Below, in pieces: positions 37,387 through 45,538 of a DNA stretch of 64,000 bases (positions within the stretch are counted from its first letter, which is position 1; each line of letters opens with the position of its first letter). The translations under genes were made by a program, and so were the position numbers. The notes below the pieces were generated by a model. It searched no databases, had not been told where the DNA came from, and worked only from the letters and a program-made list of their open reading frames with translations. This DNA is from Rhodobacterales bacterium RIFCSPHIGHO2_02_FULL_62_130 (GTDB lineage: Bacteria > Pseudomonadota > Alphaproteobacteria > Rhodobacterales > Rhodobacteraceae), in contig MHZT01000001.1 in NCBI GenBank assembly GCA_001828855.1, positions 186,001 through 250,000 of the forward strand. Direction: 5' to 3'.

Positions 37387-37800
37387 TTATTCCGGGTTAT
37401 CCGCCTTGCATTGGGCAATGGCGGGGGCTGCTGCTGCGGCCTGCTGTTTGCGCTTGGCCTTCAGACCGTCCAACTTGGTCCGTTCAGCCGCCAGATCAAT
37501 CGCGACCGCGCGGCGCGTGGTTTGCGGCACGTTTTCAAGGCAAAGCTGTGGCATCGGCGGCTTGGCTTCTGGGTCTTCGACCTCGACAGGCGGGCGGTGG
37601 TGGTGCGGCCTGCTGCAGGTGACCCATTGCGGCAGATAGACCGTAACCTCTTCATAGGCATAGCCGCGCGCAAGGTTGGCTTCGGTTTCCGCAATCAGGC
37701 GATCAACCACGCGCATGTCGCGGGTGACGGAATTGATGCATTGTTCCTGCGGGGTGCCACAGGCGGTCAACAGCAACAGGGACAGCAGCGCGCGTTTCAT
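37387..37800 (-). CDS. Small lipoprotein of unknown function
   Basis: A 137-residue protein beginning MKRALLSLLLLTACGTP, a lipoprotein signal with Cys14. The mature part has an unusual number of cysteines (QEQCINS, VTCSRP, LCLEN, IAQCKAD), a His/Pro stretch (HHHRPPVEVEDPEAKPP) and a charged C-terminal helix. The cysteines suggest disulfides in the periplasm. I do not recognise a family. It is divergent from hemF. Confidence 0.75.
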   Translation of the reverse strand: MKRALLSLLLLTACGTPQEQCINSVTRDMRVVDRLIAETEANLARGYAYEEVTVYLPQWVTCSRPHHHRPPVEVEDPEAKPPMPQLCLENVPQTTRRAVAIDLAAERTKLDGLKAKRKQQAAAAAPAIAQCKADNPE

Positions 37801-37919
37801 TTGGATATCTCCCAAGTTCGGCGGATTGTAAGCCCGTGCCAAGGGATTGCCAAATCAAATCAGGCGCGTTGAGTGGGGCAGGGCGCGGTGCTAGGAAGGG
37901 CCAAACAGGCGAAAGGGCA

Positions 37920-38786
37920 ATGCCGATGACAACGGATTTCACCGAGAAAAAGGCACAGGCCGCAGCGTGGTTCCGCAGCTTGCGCGACCAGATCGTCGAG
38001 TCCTTCGAAGGGCTGGAAGACCGGTTCGGGGTTGGTCCCGTTGGCCGGTTCGAGGTAACGCCGACAACACGCGCCGATGGTGGCGGCGGGTTGATGAGCG
38101 TGATGCGCGGGGGCCGTGTGTTTGAAAAGATCGGGGTGAACGTGTCCGAGGTGCATGGCACTTTGGGCGAACGCGCGCAAAAGGCGATGGCCGCGCGCGG
38201 GGTGCCGGGGATGGACAAGGACCCGCGCTTTTGGGCCAGCGGGATTTCTCTTGTGGCGCATATGGTCAACCCGCATTGCCCTGCGGTGCATATGAACACG
38301 CGGATGTTCTGGACGCCGCATGCGTGGTGGTTCGGCGGCGGGGCCGACCTGAACCCCTGCATCGAATACCCCGAGGATACCGCGCATTTCCATGCCCAGA
38401 TGCAGGCCGCCTGCGACGCCCATGCGCCCGATTACTATCCGCGCTTCAAGGCTTGGGCGGACGAGTATTTCTTTGTGCCGCACCGTGGCCGCGCGCGGGG
38501 CGTCGGCGGGATTTTCTACGACGATCTGAACACCGGCGATTGGGAGGCCGATTTCGCCTTTACCCAAAGCGTGGGCCGCGCCTTCCTGCCCGCCTTTGTG
38601 CCGCTGACCGAAAAGCGTGTCGGCACCCCGTGGACGGATGCCGACCGCGACACCCAGTTGATCCATCGCGGGCTTTATGCCGAATATAACCTTGTCTACG
38701 ACCGCGGCACCAAATTCGGGCTGGAAACCGGCCACGACGCGAATGCGGTGCTGATGAGCCTGCCGCCTTTGGCGAAATGGGTCTGA
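37920..38786 (+). CDS. hemF: Coproporphyrinogen III oxidase, aerobic
   Basis: A 288-residue oxygen-dependent enzyme converting coproporphyrinogen III to protoporphyrinogen IX in heme and (if present) bacteriochlorophyll synthesis. Signature regions: GGGGLMSVMRGG, FEKIGVNVSEVHG, NPHCPAVHMNTRMFW, WWFGGGADLNPC and YYPRFKAWADEYFFVPHRGRARGVGGIFYDDL. The start at 37920 (MPMTTD) follows the site gcgaaaggg. Typical length. Confidence 0.96.
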   Translation: MPMTTDFTEKKAQAAAWFRSLRDQIVESFEGLEDRFGVGPVGRFEVTPTTRADGGGGLMSVMRGGRVFEKIGVNVSEVHGTLGERAQKAMAARGVPGMDKDPRFWASGISLVAHMVNPHCPAVHMNTRMFWTPHAWWFGGGADLNPCIEYPEDTAHFHAQMQAACDAHAPDYYPRFKAWADEYFFVPHRGRARGVGGIFYDDLNTGDWEADFAFTQSVGRAFLPAFVPLTEKRVGTPWTDADRDTQLIHRGLYAEYNLVYDRGTKFGLETGHDANAVLMSLPPLAKWV

Positions 38787-38859
38787 GGGCGAAAATCGGG
38801 AAATAGACGCCGGAACGTGCTACCCTTGCCGGATTGATAACCGACATTTGGGTGCAAAA

Positions 38860-39357
38860 ATGGCTAATACTCCGATTTACGGACAGAAATACCCAATGAG
38901 CTGCTGGGCGGCCTCGATGCGGATGATTCTGGCATCGCGGTTGCGGCACGTGGACAGCGACGATGCTATCGCCGCCCCGACCAATGATCAGGCGTCTTTG
39001 CGGACGGGGCTTGATCCCAACGCGACCGCCTGCTTGCGGCACTGGGGGTTCCGGATGGAATACCCGATGTGTTACACGCCCGAGGGCTTTGCCCAGCTTG
39101 TCCGCGCGCGCGGGCCGCTTTGGGTGGCCTGCGATGTTCGCTTTCCGGGGGCGCGGCGCAGCTGCCCGCATATCCGCGTGGTAACAGGTGTGCGCGACAA
39201 CCATAGTCCGATGATGTTGCAGGTCAACGATCCGGGGCCGGTTGGCATCGGTTCGCGCTATGAAGAAAGCTATGAGGCATTTTGCGCCAAGAATGAGCTT
39301 TTGGGCGCGGGAGAGTTGGCCGAACCCAGTCCGATCTATGTGGCCTATCTGGCCTAG
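38860..39357 (+). CDS. Papain-like cysteine peptidase (C39/C70-like), cytosolic
   Basis: A 165-residue protein with a cysteine-peptidase signature at the very start: GQKYPMSCWAASMRMILA (Cys15 as nucleophile, Trp next). A His occurs in SCPHIRVVTGVRD and an Asp/Asn pair in LQVNDPGP, the Cys-His-Asp order of papain-like C39-type or AvrRpt2-like (C70) domains. There is no signal peptide and no partner domain. Substrate unknown. It lies alone between hemF and a convergent transporter gene. Family is called from motifs only. Confidence 0.75.
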   Translation: MANTPIYGQKYPMSCWAASMRMILASRLRHVDSDDAIAAPTNDQASLRTGLDPNATACLRHWGFRMEYPMCYTPEGFAQLVRARGPLWVACDVRFPGARRSCPHIRVVTGVRDNHSPMMLQVNDPGPVGIGSRYEESYEAFCAKNELLGAGELAEPSPIYVAYLA

Positions 39358-40253
39358 CCGTGCAGCCGTAGCAGCCAGCCCACCCCCGCGCAGATCACGG
39401 CCATGCCGATGATCTGCCGCGTGGTGATGGCTTGGCGGAAGACATAGCGCGACACGGCGGCGGCGAAGATCACCTCGACCAGCGCCAGCGTGCGGATATT
39501 CGCGGCGGAGGTCAGCGAAAAGCCGATAAACCAGAACTGCGAGGCGAAGGCCCCCAGAAACCCCGCGCCCAGCGAGCTGAGCCAGACGCCGAAACTTGCG
39601 CGCAGGGCGGTGCGGTCGAACAGCAGCAGCCAGACCATCAGGATTGCGGTTTGCAGGCCAAGGCTTAGAACCAGCGTGGTCGTCGCGCGGATCAGGAAAT
39701 CGCCGGTTTCCAGCGACGTGATCCCGCCGCGAAAGCCGATGGCCGATGCGCCGAACAGCGCGCCAGCAAGGATACCTGTCAGCGCAGGCCCCGCCTCGCG
39801 CCACATCGCAAGGCCCGTGCCGGGTTTGACCGACATCAGCAGCACGCCGCCCGTTGCCAGTGCAATCGCGGCCAGCGCGGGTAGGGTCAGCGGATCGCCC
39901 AAGACCACGGCGGCAATCAGCGCGACCATCACGGGTTCGGTTTTCAGCCAAGCGGACGTGACGCCAAAGCCGCGCGATTTCATCGTGACCAGCATCAACG
40001 CCGTCGCCCCGATCTGCGCCACAGCGCCAAGGGTTGTGAACCCGAGCGCGCGGGGTGTCAGGGCGGGAATAGACTCGCCCGTAAACTGGGTGACCAGCGC
40101 AAGGAACAGGCAGGCAAAGGGCAGCCCGAACAAAAAGCGCACCTGCGTTGCCCCGACCGTGCCGATGGCGCGGGTCAGGCTGGCTTGGGTGGCGTTGCGC
40201 GCGGTCTGGGCGGCGGCGGCGATCAGTGCCGCCAGAATCCAGAAACTAGCCAC
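39354..40253 (-). CDS. EamA/DMT-family transporter
   Basis: A 299-residue membrane protein with about ten hydrophobic helices in two EamA repeats (first AALIAAAAQTARNATQASLTRAIG, second from LTGILAGALFGASAIGF). It starts 8 bases inside the 3' end of the aminotransferase gene, so the two are coupled. The pairing suggests export of an amino or keto acid. The substrate is unknown. Confidence 0.85.
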   Translation of the reverse strand: MASFWILAALIAAAAQTARNATQASLTRAIGTVGATQVRFLFGLPFACLFLALVTQFTGESIPALTPRALGFTTLGAVAQIGATALMLVTMKSRGFGVTSAWLKTEPVMVALIAAVVLGDPLTLPALAAIALATGGVLLMSVKPGTGLAMWREAGPALTGILAGALFGASAIGFRGGITSLETGDFLIRATTTLVLSLGLQTAILMVWLLLFDRTALRASFGVWLSSLGAGFLGAFASQFWFIGFSLTSAANIRTLALVEVIFAAAVSRYVFRQAITTRQIIGMAVICAGVGWLLRLHG

Positions 40254-41451
40254 GGATCAGACGGCCAAGGCGCTTGATGCCCTCGTCAATCGCGGTTTCA
40301 TTGGCGCAGGAAAACGACAGGCGCAGGGTATTGCCGTTCGACCCGTCGGCGAAAAACGCACGACCCGGCACAAAGGCCACCCTCTCGGTTTTCAGCGATT
40401 GCGCCAGCAGGTCCGCCCCGTCCATACCCTGCGGCAGGGTGACCCAGACGAACATCCCGCCCTCGGGCTTGGTCCACGACACGCCTTCCGGCATCTCGCG
40501 CGCCAACGCCGCCAGCATATGGTCCCGCCGCGCCTTGTAGACGGTGCGCAGCTTGGCGACATGGGATTCAAACTGATCCCGCGCGACAAGATCGGTCACG
40601 ATCTGGTTGGTGGTGGCCGAGTGCAGATCAGCCGCCTGTTTCATCAGCACAAGGCGCGAGATCACATCCGCCGCCGCGCAAACCCAGCCCACCCGCAGCC
40701 CCGGCGCCAGCGATTTCGAGAACGACCCGCAATAGAGCGTGCGGCAGTCTTCAATGCTGCCCTTGCGGGCGATTTCCAGCGCAAGGATCGGCGGAACAGC
40801 CTCGCCGTCATAACGCAGGGTTTGATAGGCGGCGTCCTCGACGATGGCGATGTCCATCTCGTCGGCCAGATCGATCACCTTTTCGCGGGCCGTGCGGGCC
40901 AGCGTCTCGCCGGTGGGGTTGGCAAAATCGACCGAGAGATAGGCGAATTTCACGCGGCCACCGGCAGCGGCGGCGGTTTCGGCAAAGCTTTCGGCAGAGC
41001 GGTTGGAATTGGGGTCAAGCCGGTCATAACTCGGCTCATAGGCGTTGAACGCCCCCAAAGCGCCCAGATAGGTGGGCCAGCCCAGAAGGATGGTGTCATT
41101 CGGGGACACCATCAGCTTGCCCAGATAATCAAGGGCTTGCTGTGATCCTGACGTAATCAGAATGTTGTCGGTGGTGCAGGGGATGCCCAGTTTCCCCATC
41201 TCCCCCGCGATCCAGTCGCGCAGGGGGCGGTGGCCTTCGGAGACCGAATATTGCAGCGCGGCACCCGCCTGCGGGCCGGTCAGGGCGGCGGAAAACGCAT
41301 CGCGGAAGGCATCGGTCGGGAACAGCGCCGGATCAGGGATACCACCGGCAAATGAGATGATGTCGGGCTGATCCAGCAGCTTTAGCAGCTCGCGGATTTC
41401 CGAAGCCTTCATCCGCGACGACCGCGTTGCCAGAACCTGCGTCCAGTCCAT
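40246..41451 (-). CDS. PLP-dependent aminotransferase, class I/II (2-aminoadipate type)
   Basis: A 401-residue fold-I aminotransferase. The PLP lysine lies in GSFSKSLAPGLRVGW; also seen are FAGGIPDPALFP near the N-terminus, ITSGSQQALDYLGK, and EDAAYQTLRYDG. The N-terminal block S-E-I-R-E-L-L-K and FAGGIPDP is the pattern of the LysN / MocR-derived group (2-aminoadipate, aromatic or branched-chain substrates). The exact substrate is not readable. It precedes the DMT transporter gene in one unit. Confidence 0.9.
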   Translation of the reverse strand: MDWTQVLATRSSRMKASEIRELLKLLDQPDIISFAGGIPDPALFPTDAFRDAFSAALTGPQAGAALQYSVSEGHRPLRDWIAGEMGKLGIPCTTDNILITSGSQQALDYLGKLMVSPNDTILLGWPTYLGALGAFNAYEPSYDRLDPNSNRSAESFAETAAAAGGRVKFAYLSVDFANPTGETLARTAREKVIDLADEMDIAIVEDAAYQTLRYDGEAVPPILALEIARKGSIEDCRTLYCGSFSKSLAPGLRVGWVCAAADVISRLVLMKQAADLHSATTNQIVTDLVARDQFESHVAKLRTVYKARRDHMLAALAREMPEGVSWTKPEGGMFVWVTLPQGMDGADLLAQSLKTERVAFVPGRAFFADGSNGNTLRLSFSCANETAIDEGIKRLGRLIRG

Positions 41452-41525
41452 CCCTGACTCTCCCTTTCAGTGCCGCGCGACCTTGGAATCGCGCAGCGGG
41501 TAAGTCAATATCTATGACCTAACTG

Positions 41526-42557
41526 TTACGCACCGCGCACGGTTTCGATCATCAGGGCCACATTGTCGGGATTGGCATCGGGGGTGATGCCATGGCCAAG
41601 GTTGAAGATATGCGGGCCTTTGCGGAAGGCTTTGACCACCCGCAGGGTTTCGCGCACCAGATCATCGCCGCCGGTGACCATATGATGCGGCGCAAGGTTG
41701 CCCTGCACGCAGCCCGAGACTTGCACGTGTTCCGCCGCCCATTCCGGCGTGACCGAATTGTCGATGGCCACGCAATCGGCCCCCGTGGCGGCGGCAAAGC
41801 CGATATAGCCATCGCCAGCCTCACGCGGGAAGGCAATGACGGGCAGGCCGGGGTGCTTGGCCTTCAATGCGGAGATGATCCGCGCGGTGGGTTTCACGGC
41901 GAAATCGGTGAAGTCCTGACCTTTCAGGCTGCCAGCCCATGAATCGAACAGCTTGACCACCTCGGCCCCCGCCTGAACCTGCATTGACAGATAGTCGATG
42001 GTGGCCTCGGTAATCACGTCGATCAGGGTGCTGAAGGTGGCGCGGTCGGTGGATTTAAGGGCATGGGCGGGGCCTTGGTCCTTGGTGCCACGGCCTGCGA
42101 TCATATAGGTGGCCACGGTCCACGGCGCACCGGCAAAGCCGATCAGCGTGGTCTGCGCGGGCAGTTCGCGCGACAGGATTCGCACGGTCTCATAGATCGG
42201 CGCGAGTTTGTCGTGGATGGCGTCCTTGGGTTTCAGGGCGCGGACGCCCTCCATCGTGGTGATGGTGGAAAGACGCGGGCCTTCGCCGGTTTCGAACCAC
42301 AGATCGGCGCCCAAAGCCTGCGGCAACAGCAGGATGTCGGCAAACAGGATCGCCGCGTCAAAGCCAAAGCGGCGGATCGGTTGCAACGTCACTTCCGCTG
42401 CCAGATCGGAGTTGTAGCACAGCGACAGGAAATCCCCCGCCTGCGCCCGCGTTGCGCGGTATTCCGGCAGATAGCGCCCCGCCTGACGCATCATCCAGAT
42501 CGGCGGCGTGGGCAAGGTTTCACCGGCAAGGGCGCGCAGGATGGTTTTTGTGGTCAT
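41526..42557 (-). CDS. hemE: Uroporphyrinogen decarboxylase
   Basis: A 343-residue enzyme converting uroporphyrinogen III to coproporphyrinogen III. Seen: [19 protein letters not shown] (substrate-binding Arg pair), [34 protein letters not shown], and the C-terminal [16 protein letters not shown]. The start at 42557 lies 1 base after the stop of a small membrane protein gene, so the two share a transcript divergent from hemC. Confidence 0.97.
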   Translation of the reverse strand: MTTKTILRALAGETLPTPPIWMMRQAGRYLPEYRATRAQAGDFLSLCYNSDLAAEVTLQPIRRFGFDAAILFADILLLPQALGADLWFETGEGPRLSTITTMEGVRALKPKDAIHDKLAPIYETVRILSRELPAQTTLIGFAGAPWTVATYMIAGRGTKDQGPAHALKSTDRATFSTLIDVITEATIDYLSMQVQAGAEVVKLFDSWAGSLKGQDFTDFAVKPTARIISALKAKHPGLPVIAFPREAGDGYIGFAAATGADCVAIDNSVTPEWAAEHVQVSGCVQGNLAPHHMVTGGDDLVRETLRVVKAFRKGPHIFNLGHGITPDANPDNVALMIETVRGA

Positions 42558-42558
42558 G

Positions 42559-42867
42559 TCAGGCTCCGTTGCGGTTGGCGAGCTTGCGGTCGATCAGGGC
42601 TTGGATGTTGGTCATCACGATTTTCCACATTGCCCAATGCCATAAGCCGGACAGGACAAGGCTGGCAAGGGCGGCAACCCCGCCCCAGATCATTGCGGCA
42701 ATCAGGCTGGCGACAAGCCAGACCAGCCCCGAAACGATAAAGGCGGCCAGAAGGGTCAGACCATTCGCGCCGTTGATGCCGGCTTTGATGGCAGACCGCT
42801 CCATTGCGGTTGCGCCAATCAGCAGCACCGCAGAGAGAGCAAGCAGAAGAAGGAAGAAGATCAACAT
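42559..42867 (-). CDS. Small membrane protein upstream of hemE
   Basis: A 102-residue protein starting [19 protein letters not shown], with about three hydrophobic stretches (1-20, about 37-70 in two parts) and a basic, polar C-terminus ([16 protein letters not shown]). I do not recognise a family. The stop is 1 base from the hemE start, suggesting a role linked to hemE or only cotranscription. An upstream extension of the frame to 42924 lacks support. Confidence 0.7.
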   Translation of the reverse strand: MLIFFLLLLALSAVLLIGATAMERSAIKAGINGANGLTLLAAFIVSGLVWLVASLIAAMIWGGVAALASLVLSGLWHWAMWKIVMTNIQALIDRKLANRNGA

Positions 42868-42948
42868 GGGGCATGCGTCGGGCCTTGGCACGCCGATGTC
42901 AAGGTGTGGGGAGTTGAAAGACACAAGTGTCGCGGTTATGGCTTTGCT

Positions 42949-43887
42949 ATGGAAATCGCTCTGCCAACCCCCGCCAAAGCCTTCAAGATCGGAACCCGTG
43001 GATCACCGCTTGCCCTGTGGCAGGCGCATGAGGTGCGGCGCTGTCTGATGGCGGCCTTCGATCTGCCCGAAGCGGCGTTCGAGATTGTGGTGATCAAGGT
43101 CACCGGCGATCAGGTGCTTGACAAGGCGCTGAAGGAAATCGGCGGCAAAGGCCTGTTCACGCGCGAGATTGAAGAGGCGTTGCTGGAGGGCAGCATCGAC
43201 ATCGCAGTCCATTCGATGAAGGACATGCCGACGGTGCAGCCGGATGGCCTGCTGCTGGACTGCTATCTGCCGCGCGAGGATGTGCGGGATGGCTTCGTCT
43301 CGCCCCATGTCGCAAGCCTGATGGATCTGCCGCAGGGGGCTGTGGTGGGGTCGTCATCCTTGCGGCGGCGCGCGCAACTGGCGCATCGGCGGCCCGATCT
43401 GAAGCTGGTCGAGTTTCGCGGCAATGTGCAGACGCGGATGAAAAAGCTGGAAGATGGCGTGGCGGTGGCGACGTTTCTGGCGATGGCGGGGCTGAACCGT
43501 CTGGGCATGGCGCATGTGGCGCGCACCGCGATTGCGGTAGAGGAAATGCTACCCGCCGTGGCACAGGGCGCGATTGGTGTGGAACGCCGCGCAGGGGATA
43601 TACGGGCCAAGGCGATGCTGGATGCCATTCACGATGCGCCAACGGGGCAGCGTCTGGCGGCGGAACGGGCGTTTCTGGCGCGGCTCGACGGGTCTTGCGA
43701 AACCCCGATTGCGGGGCTGGCGGTGCTGGAGGGCGATCAGCTTTGGCTGCGCGGCGAGATTTTGCGCCCTGACGGGTCGCAGGTGATTGCCGGAGATATT
43801 CGCGGTGCCGTGGCGGATGGTCCCGATCTGGGCCGCGCTTTGGCGGTGCAACTGCTGGACCGCGCGGGGCCGGATTTCTTCGCCTGA
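42949..43887 (+). CDS. hemC: Hydroxymethylbilane synthase (porphobilinogen deaminase)
   Basis: A 312-residue enzyme joining four porphobilinogens. Seen: KIGTRGSPLALWQA, KEIGGKGLFTREIEEALL, DIAVHSMKDMPT, GSSSLRRRAQL, EFRGNVQTR and the cofactor-cysteine loop LDGSCETPIAG. The start at 42949 gives usual length. With hemE (divergent) and hemF 4 kb upstream, three steps of the same pathway are close together. The palindromic repeat C begins 12 bases after its stop. Confidence 0.97.
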   Translation: MEIALPTPAKAFKIGTRGSPLALWQAHEVRRCLMAAFDLPEAAFEIVVIKVTGDQVLDKALKEIGGKGLFTREIEEALLEGSIDIAVHSMKDMPTVQPDGLLLDCYLPREDVRDGFVSPHVASLMDLPQGAVVGSSSLRRRAQLAHRRPDLKLVEFRGNVQTRMKKLEDGVAVATFLAMAGLNRLGMAHVARTAIAVEEMLPAVAQGAIGVERRAGDIRAKAMLDAIHDAPTGQRLAAERAFLARLDGSCETPIAGLAVLEGDQLWLRGEILRPDGSQVIAGDIRGAVADGPDLGRALAVQLLDRAGPDFFA

Positions 43888-43898
43888 CCGCCCGCAAA

Positions 43899-44054
43899 GG
43901 TGCGTGGGGACCACGCACCCTACCCCTTGGGCTTCATCTTGGTGAAAATACTCCCGCCGGAGGCTTCCGCCCTTCGGGGGGGCGCGGGTTGGGTGCAGAA
44001 TGGTGTGCTTTGCCGGCCTTTGCCTCCGGCGGGAGTATTTTTGCCAAGATGAAG
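43899..44054. repeat. Composite repeat element C: palindrome plus long inverted arms
   Basis: Palindrome ggtgcgtgg/ccacgcacc (43899-43919), then ctacccc, then two 33-base arms: 43932-43964 and 44022-44054. They are inverted to each other with about 31 of 33 matches (left arm ends ctcccgccggaggc, right arm starts gcctccggcgggag). The 57 bases between the arms are GC-rich filler. Only the left outer palindrome is present here. It could fold into a long stem in RNA or single-stranded DNA. Confidence 0.85.
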
Positions 44055-44116
44055 GCGGGGTCGGCCTTTGGCGCCGGCGCCGAATTATTGCACCGCCAGC
44101 CGCCAGCCGCGGGATC

Positions 44117-44144
44117 GGATCGGTCGGGACGGATCGGTCGGGAC
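44117..44144. repeat. 14-bp tandem repeat, two copies
   Basis: Unit ggatcggtcgggac is present at 44117-44130 and 44131-44144, preceded by a partial copy. It lies just past the MFS transporter stop codon (44155). Probably slippage; no function seen. Confidence 0.7.
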
Positions 44145-44154
44145 GGGGGGCGGA

Positions 44155-45366
44155 TTATTGTGTGGCGGGCATCAGCCAGTGATTGCGGTCGACCAGATAC
44201 AGCCCGCCCGCCCCTGTCAGGGCCAGAAGGGTGCCGATGATTGCAACCGTCTCGTAGCCGCCAAGGCTGGTGCCGATGGCAAAGGCGGCGGCCCCCATCA
44301 CATCGGCCACCAGTTTTTGCAGCGCCAGCATCGCGCCTGCGGTGCCGGGGCGGCCATGCAGCAGGTCTTGGTAATAGGTGATCGGCAGGCTGATGATGGC
44401 AGTGCCACCGATTCCGGCGATCAGCGTCATGCCCCAGATCAGCGGGCTGTCCGACAGGATCGGCAGCGCGATCAGATGACAGGTATAAAGCGCCGACCCC
44501 AGCGCGATCAGCGTCGTGCGCCGCACACGGGCGACAAGGCGCGGCATCAACAGCAGGCACGGCACTTCCCACCCCGCGACCAGCCCGACATAAAGCGCCA
44601 CGTCGCTGGCATCGCGGACCGGCGAGGCATCGAAGACCAGCGACACCAGCACCATATAGAGAATGCCCGAAGAACTGATCCCGCCCAGCAGCAAAAGGCG
44701 GATCATCACATGCGGGCGGGCAATCTCGGCAAAGGCGTCGCGCATGTTCAGGCCTGATGGCGCGTCGTGCCAGTCGGTCGCGCCCTGACGCGGCCAGCCA
44801 AGGTAAAGCAGGCCAAGCATGGCAAAGCCTGCCAATCCGGCGCTGATATAGATCGTCATCACGCCCGCCCCTGCGCCGAAGGCAAAGGTCCAGAAGATCA
44901 GCATGATCAGAAAGCTGACCGACATCGCTGCGCGGATGGTGCCAAGGATGCCATCGCGGGCGCGGCCATCGGCGGGGCTGGCCAGACGGGCCAGCGCGAA
45001 CAACTGCCCGTAAAGGCTGGAGGCCACGGGCAGCAGGATGCCGTGGCTTAAGACGAAGGTCAGCGGTGCAGGGTAGACCAGCATCATCGCAAGACCGCTT
45101 GCGCCGCAGGCGGCGGCGGCAAGGGCGATCAGACGGCGGTGGCCGCGCATATCGCCCAGAATACCGAACAGCACCGAAGAGGTGACCGCCACCGCCGACG
45201 CCAGCACCAGAACCAACGAAAAGGCAGGTTTCGAAAGGCCAATCTTCTCGATCCCGATCAGCGATTGGTAGGGATAGACCGAGGCGTTCAGCGCGCCAAA
45301 CAGCAGCATCGCCACGGCAATCAGCCGCAGGGTAGGATTGGCAAGCGCGGGGAAACGCGAGGTCAC
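44155..45366 (-). CDS. MFS transporter (sugar-efflux/Set-like)
   Basis: A 403-residue twelve-helix membrane protein of the major facilitator superfamily. The start is a GTG at 45366 (protein V/M-TSRFPALANPTLR). Seen: PYQSLIGIEKIGLSKPAF, the loop 2-3 motif GILGDMRGHRR, and a second-half GISSSGILYMVL with LVARVRRTTLIALG. The AxGxYxS-like SetA features are weak; the substrate is unknown. It stands alone, with repeats beyond its stop and 172 bases of unassigned sequence before the next gene. Confidence 0.85.
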   Translation of the reverse strand: MTSRFPALANPTLRLIAVAMLLFGALNASVYPYQSLIGIEKIGLSKPAFSLVLVLASAVAVTSSVLFGILGDMRGHRRLIALAAAACGASGLAMMLVYPAPLTFVLSHGILLPVASSLYGQLFALARLASPADGRARDGILGTIRAAMSVSFLIMLIFWTFAFGAGAGVMTIYISAGLAGFAMLGLLYLGWPRQGATDWHDAPSGLNMRDAFAEIARPHVMIRLLLLGGISSSGILYMVLVSLVFDASPVRDASDVALYVGLVAGWEVPCLLLMPRLVARVRRTTLIALGSALYTCHLIALPILSDSPLIWGMTLIAGIGGTAIISLPITYYQDLLHGRPGTAGAMLALQKLVADVMGAAAFAIGTSLGGYETVAIIGTLLALTGAGGLYLVDRNHWLMPATQ

Positions 45367-45538
45367 GGCAGGGCTTTCGGATGCACCCTTTGCGGGCTTG
45401 GTATCGCTAACGGTGGCCCGTCAGCTTGTCCAGAGCCGCAGAGCAGGATTTGCGCAGCGGCAACAAATATTAAGCATCAGCGCCGTTTGGCAGCGCGGCA
45501 AGGCAACATCCGCCGCGCCTTGCCCCGAACCTGCGGTG

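Noticed and set aside
45497-45524. Inverted repeat ggcaaggc/gccttgcc between the FAD oxidase and MFS genes as a terminator
   Set aside because: Only 8-base arms with a 12-base loop and no T-tract in the needed direction.
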